A stretch of 64,000 bases of DNA from Sphingobacteriales bacterium (GTDB lineage: Bacteria; Bacteroidota; Bacteroidia; Chitinophagales; JADIYW01). Where the stretch lies: contig JADKIQ010000006.1 in the NCBI GenBank assembly GCA_016721245.1, forward strand, positions 22,640-86,639, written 5' to 3'. A program made the position numbers and the translations under genes. The notes beneath the pieces were generated by a model that searched no databases, was not told the origin of the DNA, and saw only the letters and a list, made by a program, of their open reading frames with translations. Position 1 is the stretch's first letter. Each line of letters begins with the position of its first letter. Shown one piece after another: positions 17,296 through 25,639 of this stretch.

Positions 17296-18834
17296 ATGCG
17301 AATTAGTATTGCGTCTATTTTATTATTGTTGCTGAGTATAAAAAACATGCAGGCACAAAACCATTACTGGTCGCAGCAATATGGTGCCGAAAATACATTG
17401 CTGGGCGGTGCCATGACGGCCGGTGCCAATGACAACAGTGCGATGTATTACAATCCGGCTCGCCTCGGTTTTATTGAGTCTCCCAAGATAAGCATCAGTG
17501 CCAACGCATACGGCATCGATATCGTTAACCTGAAAAATGCCGCAGGCACTAAGCTGGATTTAAAATCTGCGAAACTCATGCTCTATCCGCAGATTGCATC
17601 GGGCTCTCTAATCATCAAAAGAAATCCGAAATTTAAAATGGTCTATGGCTCTTTGGTACGCTATCGCACAGCCTTGCACTACGAGCAAACCAACACTATG
17701 AACTACGACGTGTTTACAAAGCTGCCCGGCGAAGAATACTATGATGCCCGTGTGGAGTACGATTACAACGGCATAGCGAACTGGTTCGGCGGTGCTTTTG
17801 GCTATAAAATAAACGACAACTGGTCGATTGGATATACACAGTTTTTTACCTACATCAATTTGCAATACCGCCAGAGTTATAACATCACCAGCGATAATAA
17901 AATCAGGAATACCTACTTTGTTTCGTCGAACAATAGCAACCTCAATTTCTCGATTAATAACATTGGAGCGGTAGAGAAAGTGGGCATTGCTTATCAGAAA
18001 CAATCACTGAAAAAAGATTCTTTATTTTTTCGGGTGGGTTTAAATGTCACCATGCCTTCATTTAAAATCTTCAGTAAAAGTAAAGTGTATCAGTCTTCAG
18101 AACTCAATAATATCAATGAACAGGGGTTTACGCCCAGCGATTCATTTAATGCGGTTTCTTCAGTACTCAATAATTCCAACAGTAATATTAAAACCAATTT
18201 TAAAGACCCCGCATCTATTGCGCTCGGTTTTGAAATTGAGAATAAAAAAATCAGGTTTTGTGCAACGGTAGAATATTTTATCAGGGTGAAGGAGTACAAC
18301 ATGATTAAGGATAATTCAAAAACGGTGAAACGTCCCGTGCAAAACAATACGCCTGTGTATGTGGAGGATTATATGACCATTAAACAGTCCAATCAGCCGA
18401 TTGTAAATGTGGCGTTTGGATTTGAATATAAATTCAGAACCAAAATTAAAAGTGAAGAAAAGACACGTGCATGGAGTTTACTCCTGGGAATCAGAACAGA
18501 TTTTAATAACCACGATCAGGTGTATCGCCTGCAGAAATTAGAAAAAGGAACGGAAAACGCTTTCAACCCGGATAACTGGAAATACATCCATTATTCTGTC
18601 GGAGCATCCTTAGACCGGAAATCGGATAAGTTCAGTTTTGGAATTGATTTTGGAAAAGGCCTGACCCGAAAAACCTTGCAGGCAATCAATATTTCAGAAC
18701 CAACGGCCGGAAATTTTTTACTGGGTGAAAAACAAAATACGGTGATACCTCAAATCAACTCCATCAATTTTGTGATGGGATATACTTATAAATTCAATAA
18801 GACAGATCGCTTGATGAAAATACGTCCGCTGTAA
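17296..18834 (+). CDS. Outer-membrane beta-barrel protein, FadL/OmpP1-like
   Basis: A 512-residue protein with a signal peptide (hydrophobic stretch ending MQAQN at about residue 21), an N-terminal GGAMTAGANDNSAMYYNPARLGF segment typical of FadL/OmpP1-type transporters (the NPA motif), then many alternating hydrophobic and polar strands. It ends with a Tyr/Lys/Phe-rich strand. Probably a hydrophobic-substrate channel in the outer membrane; specificity unknown. A palindromic repeat follows the stop and may act as terminator. Confidence 0.72.
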   Translation: MRISIASILLLLLSIKNMQAQNHYWSQQYGAENTLLGGAMTAGANDNSAMYYNPARLGFIESPKISISANAYGIDIVNLKNAAGTKLDLKSAKLMLYPQIASGSLIIKRNPKFKMVYGSLVRYRTALHYEQTNTMNYDVFTKLPGEEYYDARVEYDYNGIANWFGGAFGYKINDNWSIGYTQFFTYINLQYRQSYNITSDNKIRNTYFVSSNNSNLNFSINNIGAVEKVGIAYQKQSLKKDSLFFRVGLNVTMPSFKIFSKSKVYQSSELNNINEQGFTPSDSFNAVSSVLNNSNSNIKTNFKDPASIALGFEIENKKIRFCATVEYFIRVKEYNMIKDNSKTVKRPVQNNTPVYVEDYMTIKQSNQPIVNVAFGFEYKFRTKIKSEEKTRAWSLLLGIRTDFNNHDQVYRLQKLEKGTENAFNPDNWKYIHYSVGASLDRKSDKFSFGIDFGKGLTRKTLQAINISEPTAGNFLLGEKQNTVIPQINSINFVMGYTYKFNKTDRLMKIRPL

Positions 18835-18849
18835 ATAAAGTTATATTCA

Positions 18850-18913
18850 CGTCATTGCGAGGTACGAAGCAATCTGATACTTTTATAGATTGCTTCACTT
18901 TGTTTGCAATGAC
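18850..18913. repeat. Palindromic intergenic repeat (REP-like), full copy
   Basis: The outer arms GTCATTGC (18851-18858) and GCAATGAC (18906-18913) and the inner arms GAAGCAATCT (18866-18875) and AGATTGCTTC (18887-18896) make a two-step hairpin. A half copy of the same sequence (ATTGCGAGG-ACGAAGCAATCT) occurs at 35658-35684. It lies between convergent genes and may end transcription from both sides. The core resembles REP-like palindromes common in Bacteroidota intergenic DNA. Confidence 0.75.
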
Positions 18914-18927
18914 GTTCAGACAAGAAA

Positions 18928-20139
18928 TTAGTTTGCAGCCACTGCTTCTGCTTTCTTTCTTTTTTGTTGTTCGTGTAATTCTCTCAGCAAGCCACGTGCA
19001 ATCAATAATTTCATGATTTCGTTCGTACCTGCATAGATTCTCGCAACGCGGTTGTCCGCATATGCACGACCAATATAGTATTCCCACATATAGCCGTAGC
19101 CGCCGTGTAATTGTACACATTCGTCTACAAGTTCAAAATGCATATCGGTGCAGGAATATTTTGCCATAGAAGCAACTTCAGCCGTTAACTCACCTTTCAC
19201 ATATAATTCCACACAACGGTCTACAAACGTTTGATGTATTTGTAATTTAGTGGCCAGTTCTGCTAATTTGAATTGTGTATTTTGAAAACCTGCAATCGGT
19301 TGTTTAAATGCTGTTCTGGAAGTGGTGTAAGCAATGGTGTTTTCTAGCGCACCTTCTGCACCACCAGCTGACATCAACGCCACTGATAAACGTTCGCGGC
19401 CCAGTTTTTGCATCATGTAGATAAAGCCTTTTCCTACTTCCCCTAATAAATTATCTTTCGGAAGTTGTACGTTGTCGAAGAACAGTTCGCAGGTATCCTG
19501 TGCTTTCATACCTACTTTCTTAAATGGTTTTCCTTTGGAGTAACCGGCACGTGTAGATTCTACTAAAAACAACGAAATGCCATTGTCTTTGCCATCAATT
19601 ATAGTGCGAGCAGCAATAATTGCCAAATCGCTCATGTAGCCGTTAGTGATAAATGTTTTTTGTCCGTTTAAAACGTAATGGTCGCCCATATCCACTGCAT
19701 TTGTTTTCAATGCCTGCAAGTCACTGCCGCAACCCGGCTCCGTCATACCAATGGCAGAAATCACTTCACCGCTCACCATTTTCGGCAGCCATTCGTGTTT
19801 TTGCGCTTCGGTACCGTAATCCACTAAATAAGGTGCTACGATATCAGAGTGTAAGAAAAATCCGGGACCGGTATAGCCTGCTTTGGAAATCTCTTCTGTA
19901 ATCAATGCACAGAAAGAAAAATCTAAACCTGCACCACCGTATTCAGATGGAACATCCAGACACAACAAACCTGTTTCACCGGCTTTCAGCCATACTTCAC
20001 GGCTCACTTGTCCGTCTTCTTCCCATTGTGCGTGGTAAGGCGTGATTTCTTTTTCGATAAACTGCTGACACATCTTCTGTAACATTAAATGCTCTTCTGA
20101 TGAGTAGATGTCTCTTTTAAGTTTGATAGCTGAAAACAT
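18928..20139 (-). CDS. Acyl-CoA dehydrogenase
   Basis: FAD-dependent alpha,beta-dehydrogenation of acyl-CoA thioesters in fatty-acid or amino-acid breakdown. The 403-residue protein has the ACAD signatures AIGMTEPGCGSDLQALKT (flavin-binding strand), YVLNGQKTFITNG and QLHGGYGYMWEYYIGRAYADNRVARIYAGTNEI split over the C-terminal helical domain. A lysine/alanine-rich tail ends it. Chain-length specificity cannot be told. It is monocistronic, convergent with the beta-barrel gene. Confidence 0.92.
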   Translation of the reverse strand: MFSAIKLKRDIYSSEEHLMLQKMCQQFIEKEITPYHAQWEEDGQVSREVWLKAGETGLLCLDVPSEYGGAGLDFSFCALITEEISKAGYTGPGFFLHSDIVAPYLVDYGTEAQKHEWLPKMVSGEVISAIGMTEPGCGSDLQALKTNAVDMGDHYVLNGQKTFITNGYMSDLAIIAARTIIDGKDNGISLFLVESTRAGYSKGKPFKKVGMKAQDTCELFFDNVQLPKDNLLGEVGKGFIYMMQKLGRERLSVALMSAGGAEGALENTIAYTTSRTAFKQPIAGFQNTQFKLAELATKLQIHQTFVDRCVELYVKGELTAEVASMAKYSCTDMHFELVDECVQLHGGYGYMWEYYIGRAYADNRVARIYAGTNEIMKLLIARGLLRELHEQQKRKKAEAVAAN

Positions 20140-20246
20140 AGTATTGTTGTTTGTTCAAAAATACGGAGAAATTGAAAGAAATGAAATTGTTTTGTGTCAA
20201 GAAATGGTCAAAATTTACGGGAAATCAGGCAGCAGAACGTTTGCTG

Positions 20247-20543
20247 CTACTTTTGTTCATATCTCTGGTAAATGAGATGTTCTAAAGGTTCTACAGATTC
20301 AGGTGGTTCAACAGTAAGATAGATTTCTTCCAGTTCAGCATCCGGAAAATCGGAGATGATTTCCGCGGCAGCCGTTGACATCAATTCGTAATCATCTTCG
20401 GTGGCGGTGGTGTCAAACACACATTTCCAGATAATAGTATTTTCTTTCCATTCTACAGAAGCAGAGTGCAGCGGCGGCGTTACATTTCCAAGCAAAGCTC
20501 TAACGGCGCTTAGGGTGAGTGATATGTCTTTTGGCGATTTCAA
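20247..20543 (-). CDS. Hypothetical small acidic protein
   Basis: A 98-residue protein without signal peptide or membrane segment, rich in Glu and Asp in the C-terminal half (FPDAELEEIYLTVEPPESVEPLEHL). The N-terminal ISLTLSAVRALLG looks like a helix, followed by a strand-rich middle with WKENTIIWKCVF. No family recognised. Its neighbour on the same strand, 330 bp upstream, is also unknown. Confidence 0.6.
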   Translation of the reverse strand: MKSPKDISLTLSAVRALLGNVTPPLHSASVEWKENTIIWKCVFDTTATEDDYELMSTAAAEIISDFPDAELEEIYLTVEPPESVEPLEHLIYQRYEQK

Positions 20544-20874
20544 TTTTGTTGAAAATGAGAATTAGATTTATTTATCATTCAAGCGGTTTTCAATATCCAT
20601 ATTTTGATGTAATAGATATTTAGTATGCAACGTCTTTAAGTTTTCTTTATGGTTGAAACTCTTTACAAATTTGATTTTTTTCTCCAATTTTCAACTTGTT
20701 TATAAGACTATTTGCTTTGTTTATGGATGTATTCTTTTTCATGATTAAGACCTCTCAAACATATCAAATCTTGGCAAAATCATCAAGTTATTTTTTAGAT
20801 TATTTAGACAATTTTGCATTGATGAGGTTACGCAGAGTCCACTATGTGAGACTATGCAGGGGATTGAAGTTTTT
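20544..20874. other. Gene-free AT-rich stretch
   Basis: About 330 bp between two minus-strand genes. It is AT-rich. A plus-strand frame starting at 20696 runs into the neighbouring antisense gene and looks spurious. No tRNA, convincing promoter or hairpin was recognised. Confidence 0.5.
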
Positions 20875-21264
20875 TTATTTTGCATCTATGATGATTGGGT
20901 TGGATTCGGCTATTATACTTACACAATCATTGATTCCTAAAATTAAAAATTCGTTATGACTATCTCCATGATTTTGAGCTAAGAATCCTGAACGTAATTT
21001 CTCAAGCTCAAACCAACCACCACTTTCAACTTTCCAAATCCAACCAGACGTTCTAACATCTTCGTCCCAAAATCCTAAGAGGTTTCCTTCATCAAGCACT
21101 CTAAAGCCAATGACATTTTTAAAAATGACATATACCCACTTATTTTCAAATTCTAAAGTTAATAGATCATAGCTTATATCGATTATTTCAGGATGTGAAT
21201 AGATAGAAAGATTAATATCAAATTCTTTTACCTTTGGTTTTAGTAGTTTTTGAATATTTTCCAT
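20875..21264 (-). CDS. Hypothetical protein
   Basis: A 129-residue protein if started at MENIQKLL (21264); the frame is open 12 codons further upstream. It is acidic with many strand-forming segments (WVYVIFKNVIGFRVL, GWIWKVESGGWFELEKLRSG). This composition, size and isolation resemble immunity-type proteins, but no family was recognised. It is AT-rich compared with the ribosomal genes. Confidence 0.6.
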   Translation of the reverse strand: MENIQKLLKPKVKEFDINLSIYSHPEIIDISYDLLTLEFENKWVYVIFKNVIGFRVLDEGNLLGFWDEDVRTSGWIWKVESGGWFELEKLRSGFLAQNHGDSHNEFLILGINDCVSIIAESNPIIIDAK

Positions 21265-21378
21265 TAGAATAATTTTGTAAAGTCTATCAAATATACTCAA
21301 CTCTCATTTAATAAAATTACATAGAAACATGCAATTTAATCAAATTGGTGGTTTTCTCTTTTTTCTATAAATTTACAC

Positions 21379-22134
21379 ATGGACTTCAAACAACGCTTCT
21401 CCTCCCGGGTAGAAAACTACATTAAGTACCGCCCGGGCTATCCCGAAGAAATCATCGCCACCCTGCAACTTGAAATCGGCCTGATGCCCAACGATGTGGT
21501 GGCGGATATCGGCAGCGGCACGGGCTTGTCTGCAAAATTGTTTCTGGAGCACGGCAACACCGTGTACGGTGTAGAACCCAACGAACCGATGCGCAAAGCT
21601 GCCGAAGGATTTTTACACGAATTTCCGGATTTCCACAGCATACACGGCAGTTCGGAAGCCAGCAACCTGAAAGATAATTCCATTGATTTGATTGTATGCG
21701 CACAAGCCTTCCACTGGTTCGACAGAGCCAAAACCAAACAGGAATTTCAGCGCATTGCCGCATCAGGTGCACATCTTTGCCTGATCTGGAACGACCGCAA
21801 AGCCACAGAACCTTTTCAGCAGGATTACGAGCAATTGATTCAGGATTTTGCCATCGACTACCATGAAATCTCGCATCGCAACATCACTTCCGATATTATC
21901 AGCGATTTTTACGCACCTAATAAATTTCAGAAGTTCTTGCTGAACTACGAGCAGCACTTTAATCTGGAAGGCTTGATTGGACGCATTATCTCGTCTTCCT
22001 ATATGCCAAATGAAGACCATCTGAATTTTCCACAGTTAAAAAATGCAATCGTTAGTCTTTTTAATAAGTATGAACAAAATGGATTTGTTACATTTGCGTA
22101 TAATACATTACTGTACATCGGTAAAATAAAATAA
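21379..22134 (+). CDS. Class I SAM-dependent methyltransferase
   Basis: A 251-residue methyltransferase of the Methyltransf_11/25 type. Motif I is VVADIGSGTGLSAKLF (about residues 40-55), followed by an acidic residue at the end of strand 2 (VYGVEPNEPM), and LIVCAQAFHWFD is the post-motif with the HWFD often seen in small-molecule methyltransferases. The substrate is unknown. GC content is higher at its start than in the following toxin-antitoxin genes. The stop abuts the next start codon directly. Confidence 0.85.
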   Translation: MDFKQRFSSRVENYIKYRPGYPEEIIATLQLEIGLMPNDVVADIGSGTGLSAKLFLEHGNTVYGVEPNEPMRKAAEGFLHEFPDFHSIHGSSEASNLKDNSIDLIVCAQAFHWFDRAKTKQEFQRIAASGAHLCLIWNDRKATEPFQQDYEQLIQDFAIDYHEISHRNITSDIISDFYAPNKFQKFLLNYEQHFNLEGLIGRIISSSYMPNEDHLNFPQLKNAIVSLFNKYEQNGFVTFAYNTLLYIGKIK

Positions 22135-22425
22135 ATGTTGCACACAGAGCAAATAGTAAAGCTTCTTCAATCAAACAAACAAGTGCTGTTTGGTCAATAT
22201 CCATTGACGGAGTTAGGTTTATTTGGCTCAGTGGTGAGAGATGATTTTACGGAAAAAAGTGATATTGATATAATTATTGACTACAATAAACCAATGGGAA
22301 TTGAATTTATTGATCTGGCAAATACTTTGGAAAAGATAGTGCACAGAAAAGTAGATTTGGTTTCAAAAAAAGGGATTAAACTAAATTATTACAAGCAGAT
22401 TGAAAATGAAATAATTTATGTCTAA
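22135..22425 (+). CDS. MNT-type nucleotidyltransferase antitoxin (MntA-like)
   Basis: A 96-residue minimal nucleotidyltransferase. The motif GSVVRDDFTEKSDIDIIID gives the GSx10DxD active site. In HEPN/MNT pairs the MNT protein inactivates the HEPN toxin by adding AMP to a tyrosine. It starts right at the methyltransferase stop and overlaps the HEPN gene by 8 bp, so the pair is co-translated. AT-rich, consistent with transfer. Confidence 0.85.
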   Translation: MLHTEQIVKLLQSNKQVLFGQYPLTELGLFGSVVRDDFTEKSDIDIIIDYNKPMGIEFIDLANTLEKIVHRKVDLVSKKGIKLNYYKQIENEIIYV

Positions 22426-22753
22426 ACGCAACGACGATTTATTGATAGAAGACATAATTTCAAGTTGTAATAAGATTTTGAATTACACTAAAGATTTTTC
22501 AGAAGAAACTTTTAAAGAAGATGATAAAACCATTGATGCCGTCATTCGAAATTTTGAAATAATCGGTGAAGCATCCAATAAGTTGTCAGAAATTTTTAAA
22601 GAGAAAAATCCACAAATTGATTGGTTTAAGATGACAGGTTTAAGAAACAGATTAATTCACGATTATATGGGAATTGATTTGAGCATCATATGGTCAGTTA
22701 TTCAAAATTATTTACCAGTATTAAAATTAGCATTAGAGAATATAAAATTATAA
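22418..22753 (+). CDS. HEPN-domain toxin (HepT-like, DUF86)
   Basis: A 111-residue helical protein with the HEPN RNase motif Rx4HxY in RNRLIHDYMG near residue 75. HEPN toxins cut RNA; the tyrosine is the position AMPylated by the partner MNT enzyme in characterised pairs. It directly follows the MntA-like gene with an 8-bp overlap. Its stop codon lies in the first unit of a 7-bp-periodic tract that leads to eno. Confidence 0.87.
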   Translation: MSKRNDDLLIEDIISSCNKILNYTKDFSEETFKEDDKTIDAVIRNFEIIGEASNKLSEIFKEKNPQIDWFKMTGLRNRLIHDYMGIDLSIIWSVIQNYLPVLKLALENIKL

Positions 22754-22787
22754 TTCAACATTCATCACTCAAAATTCAACATTCAAA
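22753..22787 (+). repeat. Heptad tract before eno
   Basis: Five consecutive 7-mers of the form AYTCAHN (ATTCAAC, ATTCATC, ACTCAAA, ATTCAAC, ATTCAAA) run from the end of the HEPN gene into the eno start codon, whose A is the last base of the fifth unit. Confidence 0.8.
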
Positions 22788-24070
22788 TGAGTCACATTGT
22801 ATCCATCCACGCAAGACAAATCTTAGATTCCAGAGGAAATCCAACGGTAGAAGCAGACGTAATGACGGAAAGCGGCATTATTGGTCGCGCTGCTGTACCT
22901 TCGGGAGCTTCCACCGGTACACACGAAGCCGTGGAATTGCGCGATGGCGGCAAAGCCTATATGGGCAAAGGCGTACAAAAAGCGGTGGCCAATGTCAATA
23001 CCTTTATTGCAGAAGCTTTAGTAGGTGAGAATGTCCTGAACCAACGTGAAATAGATTCCATTTTATTGGAATTAGATGGCACGGAAAACAAGAAAAAATT
23101 AGGTGCAAATGCAATTTTAGCGGTGTCTTTAGCAGCAGCGAAAGCGGGCGCACAAGCGGCAGGATTGCCGTTATACAGATATGTTGGTGGAACGAATGCA
23201 CGTACCTTGCCGATACCGTTGATGAACATCCTGAATGGCGGAGCCCATGCAGATAATAAAATCGACTTTCAGGAGTTTATGATTGTGCCGGTGGGCGCAA
23301 CTACTTTTTCTGATGGATTGAGAATGGGCGTGGAGATTTTCCATAATCTGAAAAAAGTATTGAAAGCAAAAGGCTACTCTACGAACGTTGGCGATGAAGG
23401 TGGTTTTGCACCGGAAATTAAATCCAACGAAGAAGCGATTGAAACGGTATTGAAAGCGATAGAAAGCTCAGGCTACAAACCGGGCGATCAGGTGATGATT
23501 GCGATGGATGCGGCGGCTTCGGAGTTTTATGATGCCAAAAAGAAAAAATACATTTTCCATAAATCAGATAATAAAGTATTGACTTCTGAAGAAATGGTGG
23601 AGTATTGGGCAAAATGGGTAAAAAAATATCCGATTGTTTCTATCGAAGATGGTTTAGCTGAAGACGACTGGAAAGGTTGGAAATTACTGACTGAAAGCAT
23701 TGGAAGTAAATGTCAGTTGGTAGGCGATGATTTGTTTGTTACGAATGTAAAACGTTTACAGGAAGGCATCGATAAAAATATTGCGAATTCTATTTTGGTG
23801 AAAGTGAACCAAATCGGATCTTTGACTGAAACCATAGACACGGTAGATTTGGCACACCGAAACAGATATACTTCCGTGATGAGTCACCGAAGCGGCGAAA
23901 CCGAAGACAGCACGATTGCAGATTTAGCAGTTGCATTAAATTGCGGACAAATCAAAACCGGTTCTGCATCTCGCAGCGACCGTATGGCAAAATACAATCA
24001 GTTATTACGCATCGAAGAACAACTCGGCGAAGAAGCGTACTACCCGGGTAAAGGATATAGATTTTTCTAA
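22787..24070 (+). CDS. eno: Enolase
   Basis: Converts 2-phosphoglycerate to phosphoenolpyruvate in glycolysis. The 427-residue protein is full length, with ARQILDSRGNPTVEADV at the start, the loop GASTGTHEAVELRDG, the Mg-binding and catalytic segments SIEDGLAEDDW and VGDDLFVTN, the lysine of LVKVNQIGSLTET and SHRSGETEDSTIADLAV. A strong terminator follows. Confidence 0.98.
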   Translation: MSHIVSIHARQILDSRGNPTVEADVMTESGIIGRAAVPSGASTGTHEAVELRDGGKAYMGKGVQKAVANVNTFIAEALVGENVLNQREIDSILLELDGTENKKKLGANAILAVSLAAAKAGAQAAGLPLYRYVGGTNARTLPIPLMNILNGGAHADNKIDFQEFMIVPVGATTFSDGLRMGVEIFHNLKKVLKAKGYSTNVGDEGGFAPEIKSNEEAIETVLKAIESSGYKPGDQVMIAMDAAASEFYDAKKKKYIFHKSDNKVLTSEEMVEYWAKWVKKYPIVSIEDGLAEDDWKGWKLLTESIGSKCQLVGDDLFVTNVKRLQEGIDKNIANSILVKVNQIGSLTETIDTVDLAHRNRYTSVMSHRSGETEDSTIADLAVALNCGQIKTGSASRSDRMAKYNQLLRIEEQLGEEAYYPGKGYRFF

Positions 24071-24089
24071 GAATAAATAATATAAACAG

Positions 24090-24123
24090 AATGCCGCAGA
24101 GGTAAACCTTTGCGGCATTTTAA
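24090..24123 (+). terminator. Terminator after eno
   Basis: AATGCCGCA (24090-24098) pairs with TGCGGCATT (24111-24119), with a further inner stem GAGGT/ACCTT allowing one G-U pair, then a short T run. The long stem makes this convincing. Confidence 0.85.
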
Positions 24124-24156
24124 TTGTTAACAGCCAATAAAATCAAAACTCAAAAA

Positions 24157-24552
24157 ATGGACATCACTCTAGAACAAGCAGAAAAAGTAGTAGCTGCGGC
24201 AAAAGCAAAAGCAGAAGCATTAGGCTTAAAAATGAACATCGCAGTAGTAGACGCGGGCGCTAACCTGAAGGCATTTAAACGCATGGACAACGCATGGTTA
24301 GGCAGTATCGATATCTCTATCAAAAAAGCTAAAACAGCACGTTATTTCGATTTTCCAACCGGCGTCATCGGTTCGTTGTCACAGCCTGGCGGTTCCTTAT
24401 ACAATATCGAACATTCCAATGGTGGCTTGATTACCTTTCCCGGCGGTATTCCGTTGACATTAGGTGATGTAGTGATTGGCGGTATCGGCGTTTCAGGTTC
24501 TACCGTAGAAAACGACCATGCCGTAGCAGAAGCAGGTCTGGCAGCATTATAG
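24157..24552 (+). CDS. GlcG/HbpS-like (DUF336) protein
   Basis: A 131-residue protein of the GlcG/HbpS family, linked in other bacteria to haem binding, glycolate operons or diol-dehydratase-type accessory roles. The start MDITLEQAEKVVAAAKAKAEALG, the ITVVDAGANLKAFKRMDNA-like segment and GGLITFPGGIPL with C-terminal IGGIGVSGSTVENDHAVAEAG are characteristic. An ATG 11 codons upstream is less likely because the family starts at this helix. Flanked by terminators, so monocistronic. Confidence 0.83.
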   Translation: MDITLEQAEKVVAAAKAKAEALGLKMNIAVVDAGANLKAFKRMDNAWLGSIDISIKKAKTARYFDFPTGVIGSLSQPGGSLYNIEHSNGGLITFPGGIPLTLGDVVIGGIGVSGSTVENDHAVAEAGLAAL

Positions 24553-24589
24553 ACTTCGTGCCGCATGTCGCGGGAATCTAACTCTTATC

Positions 24590-24627
24590 AAGACTTGGTG
24601 AAAAATCAATTTCATCAAGTCTTTTTT
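24590..24627 (+). terminator. Terminator after the GlcG-like gene
   Basis: AAGACTTGGTGAAA (from 24590) faces TTTCATCAAGTCTT with one G-U pair and is followed by a T run. Confidence 0.85.
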
Positions 24628-24663
24628 ATTTTATAAATTTACTTTCAGTAAAATTTTATAAAA

Positions 24664-24690
24664 ACTCACAACTCATCACTCACGACTAAT
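24664..24690 (+). repeat. Heptad tract before the FtsB-like gene
   Basis: Four 7-mers (ACTCACA, ACTCATC, ACTCACG, ACTAATA) run directly into the ATG at 24691; the A of the start codon is the last base of the fourth unit. Confidence 0.8.
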
Positions 24691-25011
24691 ATGACCATCC
24701 TCGATCCGAAATTAAAAGAAAAGATTCCTGCCTTGTTCCGCAACAAGTTCTTTTTTTTGTTTTTGGGTTATTTCATTTACCTCTTGTTTTTTACGCAAAA
24801 CACGCTGATTTCTCAGGTTAAACTGGCGTTGCGATTAAGAGAACTGACGAAAGAAGAAGTATACTACACCAAGGAAATCTCCAAGATTAAAAAAGAACAA
24901 AAGGAATTGTTTTCGGGCGTGGAGCAGATGGAGACCTATGCCCGCGAAAACTACTGGATGAAACGCGACAGCGAAGATTTATACATTTTCGTGGAGGAAG
25001 AAGAGAAGTAA
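24691..25011 (+). CDS. FtsB/DivIC-like septum formation protein
   Basis: A 106-residue bitopic protein: a short cytoplasmic start, one membrane helix (FFLFLGYFIYLLFF, about residues 22-35), then a coiled coil (KEEVYYTKEISKIKKEQKELF) and a conserved METYARENYWMKRDSEDLYIF segment. This is the layout of the FtsB/DivIC family of divisome proteins, which in many Bacteroidota lies next to eno, as here. Confidence 0.85.
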   Translation: MTILDPKLKEKIPALFRNKFFFLFLGYFIYLLFFTQNTLISQVKLALRLRELTKEEVYYTKEISKIKKEQKELFSGVEQMETYARENYWMKRDSEDLYIFVEEEEK

Positions 25012-25012
25012 T

Positions 25013-25558
25013 TTGAGAATAGAAATAGATTTCATTATATTGATTAATAAGAAGAAAGGACATATTCCAAATATTTTCAATGCTGAGATTTTTATGAATG
25101 TAATTTCATTTATAATTATTTTAGTTGTTGTGCTTATTTCACTTGATGAAATTAGTATTGAAGAGTTATTTCAGAAAGATGAAGATGGTATTATAAATAT
25201 ACTTTATTATTCTATATTTTATTTGTGTTTTTCGATGATTATTCCGTTGATATTTTCATTAATTAAACTCTTCTTATTTATAGTTAATAGATTTAAGCAC
25301 TATACATTTTATAGATACCGAATTTTATTTGTTTCAATTCCAGTAATATTTATTCTGGTAGATTTAATTCTTGCTTTTATATTTAAAAAAATAAATTTTA
25401 ACTTAAATAATCCAGATTTATTTTTCATAAATTCTATTTTTTTATCACTTGTAATAATGATAATATGTTATCCGGTTGTTTTGAAAAGAGAATATCAGTA
25501 TTATAATTATTTTGAAAAAGAGCCACATACACTAATAGATGAACTACACGAAAACTAA
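25013..25558 (+). CDS. Hypothetical membrane protein (LIDEL-tailed, copy 1)
   Basis: A membrane protein of 154 residues if started at ATG 25094, or 181 residues from a TTG at 25013 just after the FtsB-like stop. It has about four hydrophobic segments and ends in a cytoplasmic tail with HTLIDELHEN. A related protein with the same layout and a KSLIDELNAE tail is encoded, frameshifted, at 26767-27259 on the other side of the sterol desaturase gene. Very AT-rich. No function recognised. Confidence 0.65.
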   Translation: MRIEIDFIILINKKKGHIPNIFNAEIFMNVISFIIILVVVLISLDEISIEELFQKDEDGIINILYYSIFYLCFSMIIPLIFSLIKLFLFIVNRFKHYTFYRYRILFVSIPVIFILVDLILAFIFKKINFNLNNPDLFFINSIFLSLVIMIICYPVVLKREYQYYNYFEKEPHTLIDELHEN

Positions 25559-25601
25559 TTATCCTTAGTCCTTTTCCAATTCTTTATTTCTTCCTAACTT
25601 T

Positions 25602-25639
25602 AATCGTCAATTATTAATCGTCAATCGTTCATTAAAAAC
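25602..25639 (+). repeat. Heptad tract before the sterol desaturase gene
   Basis: Five 7-mers (AATCGTC, AATTATT, AATCGTC, AATCGTT, CATTAAA) end three bases before the start codon at 25640. Confidence 0.75.

Noticed and set aside
20696..20959. Plus-strand frame of 87 codons (MFIRLFALFMDVFF...)
   Set aside because: It overlaps the 3' end of a better-supported minus-strand gene, has no promoter or plausible start region, and its hydrophobic start is typical of AT-rich non-coding DNA.
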